Both the position numbers and the translations under genes were made by a program. Below are positions 24,544 to 38,291 of a stretch of DNA of 64,000 bases, piece by piece; within the stretch, counting starts at the first letter, position 1; each line of letters begins with the position of its first letter. The DNA comes from Hemicentrotus pulcherrimus (taxonomy: Eukaryota; Echinodermata; Echinoidea; Camarodonta; Strongylocentrotidae). The stretch covers positions 192,226-256,225 of the forward strand of contig BEXV01000092.1 of NCBI GenBank assembly GCA_003118195.1. The letters run 5' to 3'. Below the pieces are notes generated by a model that saw nothing but the letters and a program-made list of their open reading frames with translations, was not told the origin of the DNA and ran no database searches.

Positions 24544-27500
24544 ACTAATCATCTCAAATTTTAGCCCCAATCAAGTTTGAGGAGCTTGGTCGATTAAGAA
24601 AATACAATATTTTGGTTTTATGAATAATCTTGTTTCATGTCAGGTAACAAATTCTATAATCAAGTTTGCTCTGAGGTTATTCATTTACATCATAAGTTTT
24701 TAGATGTATAGATAAGTAAAGTATCCTTTACTTCAAATTATTCTTGATGTGAAACCCAAAATCGAATCAAATCTGAAAAACAAGTACATCTCTCTTTATA
24801 AATCTCTCTCTTAATTACATTCATTAAAGGTTTAAGATTAGACAACAATAAGTTTATAAATCTCTACTACCTTTGCTTTTAAAAAGAATCATAAAACCAA
24901 CTTGTCAACATGTATAATCAGTTCATTTAATAAATATTGGGTACAGTATTGAGCAACACTCAACAACCTGAAAGTTTGGTAATAACTCCCTCCAAATATG
25001 AACAAATCAAAGAAGAGAAGACTAATTACATGGATATCTAGCACACTGCTAACCACATAGCAATATATAACGACCCATGGCCATTTGGAAATTTACTGAC
25101 TCAGCTTCGACCATAGATGGCGTTTGTTACAAAAGGGGAAATGAATCATTGAGAGTTCTACATGTTGTCTTGTAAGAAGTCGTGTGCTAGCCAGTAGAAA
25201 CCAAAAATCTCTTAACATCTCTATATCTATTTGAAGAAGAAGCAAATATTAGTAGTCAAGAATACATACACTAATTGGGTGAAAATTAAAAAAAAACACA
25301 TTTGATTCTTAAATTATAGGACAGAAAACTTACATTAGAAACCTCTGTAAAAGGATATAATGGTTGCTGAATAAGTACAGTTTAGATCAACCCCAAGTCT
25401 ATGGGTTACAAATGGCACCAAAAGAATCAGCTTAAAGAGGTTTCAAAAATAATAATTACAGACTGAAGCAGTGGTTATTTGGCTCATGATTTGATGGTTT
25501 TGTTACTCTTTCTTCCCAAGCTGGCAAATGAAAAAAAAAATGATATTTCAAGATAATGACTCATATTCATGTTACTTTGAACACACATTTCCTGACTTGT
25601 TCATACACATTATGTGTAATACCTCTGGGCACAACGGTTGGCAGCTGGACCAAAATCAGTCGACAAACCAAAAAAAAGAAAAAAAGAAGAAATCCATTTC
25701 CTTTTAAAGAACAGGTCTAAAATAATATAAACATATATTGTCTATTTTTGTTACAGATTAATCTAGGCTAAATTTAGGATGGGCAGATGTCATAACTTTA
25801 TTTTTTACCACTAGTCTTTCAATAACAATTAGTTGGCTGGATTCATATTCTTATCTAAACAATTGGGGTCCATTTGGCATATATGCCAAGGTTTCTTACA
25901 AATATGGGACAGATTTCACATGGTTACCACACTCTTGCCAAGTAGTATGATTTATCTACAAGACTCTGATTATGAAATGATTCAGAGAATGTGCATTCAC
26001 TGTAATCTTGAATGATTTATACATCCTATTAAAAAAAAAACAATAACTTAAAAATAACTTAATTATTATGATACTGATACAATCACTTGAGACAGACTTT
26101 TACAAGGTCTTCATGTCTTGTCTCCAAATACTTTCCGTTTAATGTTTTCCCCTTGTTCTTCTTGTCTTCTCTGCTTGTTCTATTCTCATGTTATATATTG
26201 ATATTATTCTTTAAATGTTATATGTTTGTTTACCTTAGTATATTTTTAATGAAATTATTTAACGAAGTGAACTTGAACTTACAGCTGTAATTAATTGGAA
26301 TCCAGAAATGTATCCCTATATATCCTGAAACAAATTAGTTTCTAAGATGAATGCAGCAATTATATTATTTTTTAAGCTTAAATGGCATACAAACAACCTT
26401 ACTAAAGTATGCATCATTTGTGAATCATGAATTATTAATTTAGAAGACAGAAAAAAGTAAAGAATATCCTAAAATTTTCAATAAGAAAGCACTCTGAAGT
26501 GGTAGCAACAATGACATATGAAAACTTCAGAGAATTAAGATGAAGTGACCTCCAATGCCCCAACATTTACCCCAGCGATATTTGCTCTACACTTTATTTC
26601 ATCAAAGATATAGGGCAACAGTTTGGTCCAACATTGAAGTTCAGAAATTGGTCGAGTGTAGGATGTTGACTGCACAACAGTTGTCACCAAAATGAACTAC
26701 CCTGGCACTCACTGTATGAGGCCTCCCTCTCTTGGTCACTCTTGGCAGTACGTTAGTAGGCTAACATCAGTATCCGAGAGAGCACTGGCAAGCCATACTT
26801 CCCAAATTTGCCCTGTAATATATTTTAATGAATTTCCAGTGCACATACATGTAAAAGTTTAATACTATATTGTACTGGCACTCTAATACACACACCTCAC
26901 TTGTCACAAGTCTTCTCTTTTTTAAGAGTTCTATAACACATTTTAGAGTGAAAAAAGAAGTGGTTGAATTTTCCTTTCAAGTATTAAATATATCATACTG
27001 ATAAGCTAGTTTAAAGAAAAATTGTCATTGTTTTATGTGTTAAACAAAAAATTGTTAGTATTCATGTCCCTATTTTGTTTATGAACATATTGAACTAGGC
27101 AGAATTTTGCCATATTTATTTGAAAATTACATTCCTATATGATTAAAAAATACCTGTATTCTCCCCCACCTTTTTTTTCTTTGTTACTTTGCTGTCTTCA
27201 ACAAATTTTGATTGATGTAAAAAAATGTAAGAGCTTCCATAACTTAGGTATTTTCTCCATAGTACTATTAGTTAAGAGGGCTTGGTTCTTGGCTTCACCT
27301 GTTGTCCTGTTTGGTCGTGCACTCTGAGATAACACAGGTAACAGTGCTGACTTGGCATTTTAAATTGATTGCCACTTTAAATGTTTGTTTACTGGCCACA
27401 GCTAACCTGCCTTGAACCCACAGCTATTAGAGAAAAGTGTCACAATCAATTTCTCTCTGATTTGGAGAATAAGAAGAATATTAAAACACTAAATAACGTT

Positions 27501-29370
27501 GTGGATGTTTGATGTAATGGAGCTTATAAACAAACTCGGCTGAGAGTTGTGAGTCATCGTTTTCAAAGTCACCTTTGTAGAGAGAATTGCTACTGTTCTA
27601 AGTAACAGTATAAGAAAATAGTATACTTAAACAAGATAATAAAGGAAAAATATTCTTATTCTATGCAACAATAATATCAGCTCACATCATCTTCAGCTGC
27701 AGAAACTAAGATACATTCAAAATATACAGAAAGAAAGAGAGAGAGAAAGAGAGAAAGAGTGATAGGGGAATTCACAAACACTGTAAGACTTATAGATGGA
27801 AGGATAGGGAAAGATGAAATGACAGATGAAGAAAGAATGGATGGCAGAAAAGAGAGACTAAAGCCATGATGTTTATCTCCTTGTTGACATCTTACATAAC
27901 CTTCAACAAAACATACTTGATTTGAGCTACTTTGCACTTGTGTTTGTTGACATTAATTAACCTCTGACCTACATTCATATCTAAGGAAGATAACTATCAT
28001 TGTAAAACATATACAGACAAATATTTCTAGGCATTAATTGCATATATTTTGGGACTGTGATACCAGAATGAAAGGATCATTATAAATAAATTCTCAAACT
28101 ATTTGAATGGAATTGACATATTACAGAAGCCTAATACATTAAGAATTTACAAGGCAGTACCGTCTTATCATAAAACACTCTATCATCACGAAGATTCATG
28201 CTCTTACACCTTTTTAAGCTTCAACAAGATGCAAGAAAGGACATGTACATTAAGCATAAGACCAATCCCTTGCAAAGGGATATGACTCCTGAATACTATT
28301 TAAAACTTTTACTTCTATTTACATTGTATTGAACATGAGGTGTACATGATCAGATTTCAGTTGAAAATTGTTTTAACACCTAATGACCCAACTCTAAATA
28401 AACGATCGTCATAGAAATGGGTAAGTTTGCAAAGCTGTAGTGCTGCATGGTTCCTACAGTATTGTACAAAATCGTGATGAAAGCAACTTAAGTATTAACA
28501 GGTTTAATATGATATCACAGGGGCATCCAAATATATCAAAATTTCAAAGAATTACTATTTATCCTTTTTTTGAAATTTCCTAAAACTTTAAGAAGTGGAC
28601 CTGCAATTTTATCCTTACTTTTCTTTCTTTATCAGATTAAAAAGATCATACGGTTGAAATATAAAACAAAAATTTATAGAAGTCTCCTTGTAAGTGATAT
28701 TTATCCCTTTCTGCATGTATCCTTATGGCTCAGTTCACCATCAATCATCTAGTTCTATCTAGGAATAAATCACTTTCTTTCTTTCCCACTCCCTGGAATG
28801 ATCCCAGGGTGAATGAGAAGATAAATATAACCCAACTCCGTCACGGCATGACCCATATGAAAACAGGAGTGCCTGGATTACAGGCAATTCATATTGTAAC
28901 AAAAGATCTTGTTTCCATATGTCCAAAATTACAAACTCACTTCTTAAACAACAACAAAAATCTTGATTATGAAATCGATTTCCTTGAAATGCAATGGCAA
29001 CACACATTAACTCTACTCTTGCTTTAGTTAAATTCCTGAACAGGCATTAGACTGCTGCAGTTAATTTTTTTTGCACATAAATTGTCTTTGAACCTTATTT
29101 TAGAGGAGAGCACCAGGATGCTAGGCCAATTGTAAACAAACATACATTGCACCAGAGAGGTAAACATTTAAAAGCTTGAAGTCCTTTATCTCAAATCTTT
29201 CCTACAACATGGGCAGGGAGCAATTTTCAAAGACGGGCAGCAGTTGGAAAGAACTTCTGTCTAGGGTACGTGTTTTAATAAATCCTTACCTTACTTTCTT
29301 GCTATTAAAAGAAGTTTAAAATTTCTTTCCATTGCAGTTGCTAATTAAGACACTATTTTGTTTAGTATAA

Positions 29371-29510
29371 AGCCTCGGTCACAAATGCCATTATGAATGC
29401 GTAGGTACGCCGTACAAACAATTTTCAGACAAAGGAAATTTGGAAAGACAATAAAAAAACAGGGAGATTCGTACGAAATTATTGTTCGTACGAACCTTTG
29501 TGACTGTAGC
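29371..29510. mobile_element. Short inverted-repeat element, about 140 bp
   Basis: The ends AGCCTCGGTCACAAA and, reverse-complemented, GCTACAGTCACAAA form imperfect terminal inverted repeats. The interior contains the perfect 10-bp palindrome TTCGTACGAA twice (29468-29477, 29485-29494). It resembles a MITE without coding capacity. Flanking target duplications are not clear. Confidence 0.5.
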
Positions 29511-31252
29511 ATGGTTTAACAGATGCACAGCTCCATGAAGATATCTGGTAAGTGTAGATTTGAGCGGGGATTCCAACTGCCTAATATGAAGAGGAAGTCT
29601 GCAATTCCGGAGGTTTTTAGAGACAGGGTCGACCTGTATTTCCGGCTCAGACACGTTCAAATTACTTTCTCGAGAATTGTACATTTGCCCCATCTTTTTC
29701 CCTTTCCTTGTCGTTCCAATGTTCAAGACAATCACACTGTTTAATTCATCCAATAAAGGTCTGTTAAAATGTGATGTGATTCAATTCAATTTCTTGGCAT
29801 CATAAAAAATAGAGTACAAATCATAAATACAGAATACATGATAGGCCAGGACCTCTAAGAAGCAAATAGCGCCCCTGAAATACGACCTTTAAAACTACTT
29901 TTGGCAAAACATAAGCCCTTTACCAAGTATATATATAGCAAGTAGGGTTGGAAAGAGGGTCTAGCTGAGCAGACAAGGGCTCGTACACCTAGGCAGCATT
30001 TCACAAAACTGCATGTTCACCGACATCCCAATGAAACACAGTTTTGTCATTTAAAAGCGTTTTAATTGGATGTTGGTAAAATTATACTTTGGACGGTTTT
30101 GTGAAACAATGCCCAGGTTTCTTATCTGTATGTTTGATCTGTATGTGAAGCAGACTGCACTTTATAGAATGTCAATTCAAATTGGTGAATTATTTCAAAG
30201 GTGGTTTCATGTGCTATACATGATGTGAACAAGGCTCTATTGTATGATACATAATGCCTTTATGCTTCTCTAATTCAATACACATAATACCAAATTCCGT
30301 AACATGAATGTGAAAGAAATGTGAAACTCGTTTTTTTTTCTTCATTTTAACTCATCAACCTTGCTTTTGTAGATTGTAGTAAAAGAATTACTGAATATAT
30401 TAGGCTCTTTACACTTTAATTGAGATTTAGGAAAGAGAGAAAGGAAGAGCATACTCATTTTTTGGATTGTCCAACTGATTTATATGTGGTAGATTCAGGT
30501 AAAACAATTATGTAAATATTCGGCTTATGGGTACTTCATATATATATATTTACTGAGAATTAAAAAAAAAAACATAAAGGAACTTTAAGTAAAAAGGCTT
30601 GCAATTGATGAATATTATGTAATTCTTTGTATGCTATAGTTCTACAGATGTCACAGGAAATATAAACAACAGAAGAAAAACTTCTACCCTTTAGGAGACT
30701 TTGTCATCTGCTATGACTATGACTATGAGGGAATCACCTTTGAAGAGGAAGTCATAGAGTTATCCTTTCACCAGGGTTTATAACTAGAGGCATAATTACA
30801 CATTTTATGAAATTTATTTGACTCATCATAGTCTAAAGGTCAGTTTTGCCCTGCCTACTCAATAGTCTCCTATCAATATAGTTCTGACACAAGTTGAGGA
30901 CTACTTGTTTACAATGGCAAAAGATAGAAGTGCTTGGATACTTTATAAGACAACCTGTTTAGCAGAATGCTAATTTGCCACAAGGTCCATAAGAAATACA
31001 ACCAAGACAAAAGGTGTGTATTTTTTGACAAAAAGGTAAAAATTCTGGTGTAAATCTCTATCTCTATGTCCAACCAGTACTCCAATGAAAGGTGCTTACA
31101 AGAAATGTATCCCTCAAAGGAACTAACATTTCCCTTGTAATTGCCGGTTACTCATGATATGACTCTAAACACATCATATACTAAGTATTTTATAAGACAA
31201 ATGTTCCTGTTTAAAATTTTGGGGAGAAAAGCTTCCTAATGAAACAATATCA

Positions 31253-31345
31253 TGAGAGAGAGTGTGAGAGAGAGTGTTAGAGGGACAGAGACAGAGGCAG
31301 AAAGAGAAAGAAAGAGAGGGGGGCAGAGAGACAGACACAGATAAA
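31253..31345 (+). repeat. GA tract 26 nt beyond the coiled-coil exon donor
   Basis: Interrupted (GA)n, read as CU-rich in the gene's transcript immediately downstream of the 5' splice site at 31371. Confidence 0.75.
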
Positions 31346-31371
31346 ATGCGGGGAGAGATTGAATGACTCAC

Positions 31372-31551
31372 CCTAGAAAGGCACCTCCTGTTCCTGGAGC
31401 AGAGGCGGACCAGTTTTTGCTCCGAGGTGGAGAGCTTGTTAGGGTCCTGTTCCTCATCGCCAGAGCTGATGGTGATCTGGCTCAGACGTTTGTATTCATG
31501 TTGGAGCTTGTTGATAGCATCCTGCAAGGCAGTGGCTGTTGCCTTCAGCTC
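31372..31551 (-). CDS. Coiled-coil exon (60 codons) of the same gene
   Basis: This exon is exactly 180 nt and opens and closes in phase 0. It lies between a strong acceptor (ttttctttgttgcag) and a consensus donor (AGG|gtgagt). It encodes a predicted amphipathic helix (ELKATATALQDAINKLQ and onward), then an acidic ISSGDEEQ segment, then a basic end, CSRNRRCLSR. Splicing phase 0 to phase 0 onto the exon at 8387 keeps the frame and gives CLSR-LMAVEW. A CU-rich tract in the transcript begins about 26 nt beyond the donor and could influence its use. No match to a known family is claimed. The helix could mediate oligomerisation, but that is inference. Confidence 0.85.
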
Positions 31552-31619
31552 CTGCAACAAAGAAAAGAAAACAGTGGCTTGGTTAACTTTTATTAGTGGG
31601 AGAACGTTGGTATATGATA

Positions 31620-31690
31620 AGACCTGAATTCAATCCTTGTACAGTGTTTACAGTAAACCCTTGGACAAGGTGTTTACCCACATGTGTCTC
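31620..31690 (+). mobile_element. Truncated SINE-like remnant
   Basis: The segment has a degenerate B-box-like stretch (gaattcaatcc), followed by cttggacaaggtgttta, which resembles the internal body of tRNA-type SINEs. It lies directly upstream of the better preserved copy at 31711, which suggests two insertions or a partial duplication. The call rests on pattern similarity only. Confidence 0.35.
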
Positions 31691-31710
31691 TTTTTAATTG
31701 AATTGATGTA

Positions 31711-31945
31711 TTAATGTGGTATCTTGGTTAAGGCTCCCGACTGACTCTCATGCGAGATTAAGTCCCTGGTTTGATCCTTGCTCAGTATCTACATCCTTTG
31801 ACATTGTGTAATTTTACCCTCATTTGTCCCGGGTGTTAAAAAATATTACACCTGGCAATGATGGTTTAAATTATGATTGCAGGGTCCTCAGGAAGTACAG
31901 TATCAATGCTTATGAGGCTACCCTGGGTAAAAAGACAAGATTATT
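31711..31945 (+). mobile_element. tRNA-derived SINE copy
   Basis: The 5' part looks like a degenerate tRNA. It has an A-box-like ggttaaggc region and a near-consensus B box, GGTTTGATCC, at 31768-31777 (pol III type-2 internal promoter). The body continues to a 3' segment, GAGGCTACCCTGGGTAAA, and an ATT-like tail. That 3' segment recurs near 48320, confirming a dispersed family. It lies in the intron upstream of the coiled-coil exon, antisense to the gene. Divergence suggests an old, inactive copy. Confidence 0.7.
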
Positions 31946-32580
31946 AGATCAAAGGGTTGAAAAGACACAAACTAAAACAGCTTAATGCAACTCATACAAG
32001 TAGAATACACATGCATGTAGAGCATAGTTTCAATGCGCAGTTACAGCAAAGTATACATTTCACTGTGGAACAATTACAAATATTTGTAACCCATACTTCA
32101 TAATAAAAATCACAATTATCAATAAGATCTGATATACTTTTGAGAATTTATCAGAAAATAGATTTAAACAGATAATTAATGGAGAAATGCAGTGAAAATG
32201 AAGCTGTCTATCTTAATCCCTTCATTAACAACATTTAAGACATTAAATACTTTTAAAATCCATCAACCATTGCATTCAACAGGTTAAGCTGAACATAACT
32301 GCTAAGATGTCTGGATATTGATTTTTTTTTTCTTCCTCTTTGGGTACTTGTGGACATTGCAGTACGCCTAAGAGTGCACTCTAATACTGTAACATATGAG
32401 TGGCATTTGACATTCTCTGGAGGATGCCATGAGTTTCATGGCACCTTCATCCATCAACACCTATCTACCCCCATGGTCCTTGGGAATGCACCCCTCCCAG
32501 GAGTGCAGGCTCCCAGGGGTAAAGGAATACCCATTCAAGGATTGGGTGAGGGGTAAGGAACCACACGAGGGGGGGTAATA

Positions 32581-32620
32581 GAACCATGGAGGAACATGGA
32601 GAAACATGGAGGGACATGGA
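32581..32620 (+). repeat. Decamer tandem repeat, four units
   Basis: Four consecutive 10-mers of the form GRRMCATGGA lie in register (ggaacatgga, gaaacatgga, gggacatgga). Confidence 0.8.
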
Positions 32621-34051
32621 AAGGAAGTGTGCAGGCTGACAACATGGAAAAGAGAAAACAGTATGCCATTGACAATGCTAATTACCTGTTGAGTATTCTG
32701 TATGTACTCTGGGAAAGATATTTTCACTTAGGCTCTACATGTACATTCAATGTTTTATACTAAATACATGATGTATCACACTAAAATATAAAGAGGCAAC
32801 TTCACGAAAAGTGAATACAGAGAGAGAGAGAGAGAGAGAGAGAAAGTGAAAGGGTGCAATGACAAATGACAGTATTAATGACAACACGAACAGAGATTGA
32901 TAGCCCCCCCCCCAAAAAAAAAAAAAAAAGAAAAAAAGATGGAGAATATGTACAAAAAGGTCCGGAAGAATAACAAGGAAGAAAATGGGAGATAATAGTG
33001 AAGATGGAATGTTAAAGATGGAAAAAAAAAACTGGTTTCATTATTCTACAGAGATACACACAGAAGCCTACACTGGTAAAACGGAACAAAGACTAGAAGC
33101 ATAGTAGCTATCTTGTCCATCTTGTTCACTTTCTCCAATCAGTCAAATCAAATACAATACAGTGAACTAGTCCATGCACCTAGCAACTATCAAAATAGAC
33201 AACTAAACAAGTTCAAAGGACTAGCCCATTCAAATGGTAATACTGAGTACGCTTATAGCTATAAATCCTTCCCAAATAGGACTACTAAAATTGTATGTGT
33301 GGAAATGCGATTAGATATTACTGCTACAATACCACTGATCAGATTAAAAGTGACCATATAGGCAAGCTTTGGTCAATTTGTACCATTGACAATATTTCCC
33401 ATCAGACACAACACACATATTGTGAGTGTCTTGCAACATCTCTCTACACTTCATTAACATTTTGTCCCAGGAAATTCAGGTTAAGATCCTATTTTAGGAA
33501 ATCCAATTGCGGGAGAAAAAAGGAAGGCATCGATAAAAAAGTATTTGCATTCATTTACATGTGTTTCATCACCATGACTACTCATGACTCCTGGAAAGTT
33601 GCCGAGTACATGTCTTAAAATGGAAACAATGTTGCAGTCTCACAATATCTGTAGATTAAAGTGGATTTCAATATCCTTTTTATACATTGTCTTTCATGTC
33701 ATGTTGAAATACTCCATCATACTCTTTTTAAGTATGACACTCTTACTTCGTGATAATCTCATTAATATGTGAAACAAATTACAGGGCTTTCACTGCACAT
33801 ACCCCTCTTTAAGGCAAATATTGATCAACTTGAATATACTACACTGTGAGCATCACACTGTCTTTGGAATATTATCATCAATTATCAATCCATTTAATAG
33901 CATTTTGAGCTGTAGTGCAAAACTGTCAAATATGTAAATGTTTTAAAGTATGAAAATTTAGCCCTAAAATTAAATTAACATAAGATGAAGGAAATTATTT
34001 ATAAAATATGGACTGGCCGTGAGGGAGATACAACAAATATTTCCCAAACTA

Positions 34052-34093
34052 GACTCATATTGCCCCGAGTCAAAGACGAGGGCAATATGGGTC
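34052..34093. repeat. Inverted repeat, 14-bp arms
   Basis: GACTCATATTGCCC and GGGCAATATGGGTC pair with one mismatch around a 14-base loop. A third gggcaatat follows at about 34100. A 16-mer, ggagtgYgcgcaaagt, is tandemly repeated at 34304-34335, so the whole 34010-34400 region may be one old repeat. Confidence 0.5.
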
Positions 34094-37000
34094 TTGTGAG
34101 GGCAATATATGTAGTATCTACCAAAAGTTAAACCAGTCAATATTGTTATTGTTATCCAAATCAGACATCTAGAGCAAATACATACATGACAATGTCAAAG
34201 AACTGAAAAAACTTTGTCAAACCAGCACTGTGCATCCAGTGCTTGACAAAATTTTTGATACACTGTAAGCAGTGTGCCTTTGGTGTGATATTTCGTCACA
34301 ATCGGAGTGCGCGCAAAGTGGAGTGTGCGCAAAGTGCGCAGGTTCTCGTACACATAATAGATGCGCAATAAAAATGACAAAATACGGCGTGTGAATATGA
34401 GACTTTATTTTCTGCTTTTTACACTCGTAAAGTCCATATGCCTTTTCATGAGAGGGTAATATGATTATCTCTTTTAGGATTACAACAAGTGTGATATGAT
34501 TTTGTAAAACTATTGCTCAGATGTCCGATACGGGTAATAATAAAAAGTGTTTCAGTTTGTTTATTTCTAGTTTATCCAATCTATTTACATACATGTTTGA
34601 CATTATTATATTTTAAACAAAATGCAATAAGAAATGAAACTAAAAAAAAACAACAACAAAACAACCAAAATTTAAAATCTGAGAAAATAATTTCAAAACA
34701 ACTCTTGACCTCATTTCAAAAGTACCGCTGAATTTTAGGAAACACCGGAGGCAAAGGTTTGCAAAAAAGTACAGAGTACCATAAAAGTTAAAATATCACA
34801 AACTGAAAACAAAGTAGTTCGCGGGCATGGATGCCCAGCCCCTTGTGAATCATACGTATTCGTGTGCCACAGAAAAGGGATGTTTCCATTCTACCTAAAG
34901 TCAGCAGCAATTTGGGTTGATCTGAATAGAGATGTATGATACTGATACATTATATCCGTTCTTTACTCTGATTTTGGGAAGGATGTGATTTTGAATGGAT
35001 TAGGAGTTGGATTAGAATAATTGGGTCAATAAGGGATCAGATAATAACTTAGATTAATGTGAGCCAATGATATGTTGATGATAATCTATTATGTTTTAAA
35101 GATATCATTTTACACTAAAAAACATTACCATTTGGTATATGGTTTGAGTGTGTGTGCATTTCTTGAAGAAATTAAACAATTATTAGAATGTCCCTTGTTA
35201 AATTATATCATGTTTTAAGAGATGCATTTTCCTATTCGTATGTATCAGTGCACATATTTTAATTGTAAGAATGAAAGGCATGAATTTGGAAAAGTTTTAA
35301 AGAGTTAAACTGCCTTATTGGGGATTATAAAGATTGATATTATTAGTACCTCATAAACCTGTCATAAAATTGAAAAGCATGAAATAAAGATGCATATTTC
35401 AAGCAATGATATAAATGAGGTCTTTACCAGGGTTTATAGCACTTACACATGTACCTGAAGCATACTGTTATTTTTTGTAACCGTTTCTTTATAATTCTAT
35501 TATTAAAGTTTGGTCTTCCTAATTTCATGTTGGACCCTGCTGATCATGGTCCAATCAGGGGTAGTATTCTGTTAAATTAGTATTAAAATGTTAGGGAGAT
35601 ATACAATAGTACTCATAAAAAAAATCTCAATGAGGAAAAGATATTGGTTCATTTCTGTACATGGCTGGCATCTGTCCATATCCAATATACAAGCAATCCA
35701 CACAATTTCAAATTTTAAATCCAACTTTAACCAGTTAAAAGTAATGTCAATTTCACTGGTCAAACTATTTTGAGTAAAATTTACAAATCTACAAATGTCA
35801 CTTTCACTTGATTCATATTATCAATATCTCAATATTTATTTAAATATATATTTCCTTTTTTGATTTAAGAAATTAAATCTTAAGTTGTCTCCATTCAATG
35901 TTGAAGGCGATGTAACATCTTTCACATTACCCATTTGACACAATATAGACCTGTCAGTTTCAGTTTATGAAAACATGTTTTGAACCCTACACAACATAGA
36001 TAAGATAAATCAAAATGTTAACAGAGCAATCCATGGAAACACAAATATGGACCATGTTCAAATAGAAAGATCACCTATTTGGTGAAGTCAAGCTTACTCA
36101 TATATTCTCAAAATTGAATTTATTTGTTTTCTCTTGTCCTTTTCATTACTATATCCACGTCCATGCAGGATAGCACAGTCTAGGTGTGAGTAACTCTTTT
36201 ATTATTCCCATGATGAATGTTAGACAGGTCTGGTTCAGTCAAGCTATTGTTATTGTTAAGGGTATTTGTCATTTCTCTCTGACCTGTCTAAGATATAGCT
36301 CTGGTTAGTGTTACTCTTTTTTGAAAGGTAATACTTTTGAAAATTTATTTCGAAAATCTGTCCTAAAGTTGTTAGGAGCAAGATTATAACGCTCATAAAA
36401 TTCATATTGTCCATGCAAAGCATTCAAATTTTGTTTAATGTACTGGCTATAGTTACATACATGTATGAACATACAGAAACAAATTCAGATAATGCAACTT
36501 AATTCGTATAGAGCTATTCCTCTAGGCGTGATGATATCTAAGAGTTAAGAGTTACATGTACCAGTCTGCATAGAATTATTACATTCTTATCATAAAATGA
36601 ATGTGAATTTCTGCTTTACTTTTGAATGATCATTAACAATTCGAAGCCATAGTTATAAAATAGTCAACTACTTTTGCAACAATAAAAAAAATGGTTGATA
36701 ATACTTGTAATTAGTGTCAATTATCCATGATAAAGAAGATCCAAACACTTACATTACTTAAAATATATTCTTTATTTCTTTATTTCCATGAAAAGTAAAA
36801 GGAAACTTGATTTTGTAAATGATTACATTCACTTTAAGACGTTACCAGATTATGGCCCCCAGGAGGGACCTTTGAGTTTCTATATTCAAATCTATATTCT
36901 CAGTTCACTCTTTTAACATGATAACAGAAAGTTTAATAACCACTATTTGATTGATGACTTTGATAATGTTTATATAGCCAAGCATTTTTTACCTTGCTTA

Positions 37001-38253
37001 TTCTGCCAAAGCCCAATTATGTCAGCCAAATTTAGCAAAATCTGAGCATCTTACACACTATTTTTACTCCAGCAGGAAACAGCAATCACCTTAAAGTGAA
37101 GTTTACATTTTGAGAGCACAGTGTAATTCATTACAAAGTAATAGAGTAGAACTAACCAAATCATCCAGTGTCATTAATTTGTGAATCCTCTAAAAAGAAT
37201 TGAGTCTTGCGTCTTAATTGCACTTTTAGTGAATGCTTTTTGAAGCTTATCATATCTTACTTTCCTTTTTCTACTACAAATATACTATTGTAATTAAAAA
37301 GGAAGTGAAAGTATTTGGACTTTTCTCCCACATATTAGTAAAGAATTGTGGACAAGGGGGAGAAGAGAGTGTGAGAAGAAATTAATATTTGAAGGTGATA
37401 GATGAAAAACAGAGATAGAAAAGAGGAGAATCGTGACAGGGAGAGAGATAGGTAAGATAGAGAGAGAGGTGGAGGGAGGGAGGGGGCAGTATGGAAAGAA
37501 AAATAAAAGAAACTAAATAATCATATAGGACAGAGAGCAGAGAAAATGGTAAAGGATAAACAGGGGAAAAAAGGAATATAAAGTTCAAGAAGTGAAAAGA
37601 CAGTGTAAAAAAAATGAATGGCAGGTAAAAACATAAAGAGAGTAATCACAAATTTAAAAAGTGCACAGTCAACATCACCAGACACCAGTACCCACTTATT
37701 CCTAAAATCTTATTCCTAAAATTAGTGCGTGAGACATCAAACAATGTATGGCAAGAAATAAGAAAATGTCTGGATCAAAGATATCCTGTACTAATCACTC
37801 TACTCAATCCTTAATCCATCACGATCCCAGCCACCAAAATAGTCTAATTCCTTCTTTTTGAGCAATCCCAATCCCACAATACCTTGCATCGTTGACTGGT
37901 CCTTTCGCCTCTCTCCCATGAATATCGCTTCCTCAATACCATAATAGGTCTGCTTAAACCACAGGAATATATCCACAAAAAAGGGCAATATCTGAGGTGA
38001 TGCCGATCTTTGTAGCCTACAGGTAAGGATTAATCCAATAGCAGTCCTGAAGAAACTCCAGTAGTCATAAAACAAAAGTTCTATACAAAGAACATTTTCA
38101 TATTGGTGGTTGCATAATCTATTCAAGAGTATTAAATAGGGTGTGAGTTGTATCCACTTTAATCCCTTTGGAATTAGTCACCACAATTTTGAAAAGGAGG
38201 ATAAGGTAGCTTAAGTCCAATTAGGTTAGTGATTGGGAAGTTTATATCTTAAA

Positions 38254-38254
38254 A

Positions 38255-38287
<33 letters not shown>
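38254..38287 (+). repeat. (TA)n microsatellite
   Basis: An uninterrupted TA run follows aaaagta, the same lead-in as the AT tract at 16224. Confidence 0.85.

Positions 38288-38291
<4 letters not shown>

Larger units (their letters stand above)
8388..31371 (-). other. Long intron between the coiled-coil exon and the large exon
   Basis: The intron spans about 23 kb. It holds several GA tracts, an AT/T tract with one undetermined base at 16292, three hairpin-family copies (16711-17063), a diverged tandem duplication, an AATCA pentamer run, a long palindrome and a small inverted-repeat element. ORFs of 60-158 codons occur (for example 18182-18658 on the plus strand), but none has recognisable motifs. 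Many sit in locally GC-richer DNA where several frames are open. Confidence 0.6.

Noticed and set aside
29391..29753. 120-codon minus-strand ORF with plausible polar N-terminus
   Set aside because: It begins at TTG, not ATG, runs through the inverted-repeat element at 29371-29510, and the plus strand is open over the same bases. No clear splice pair was found.
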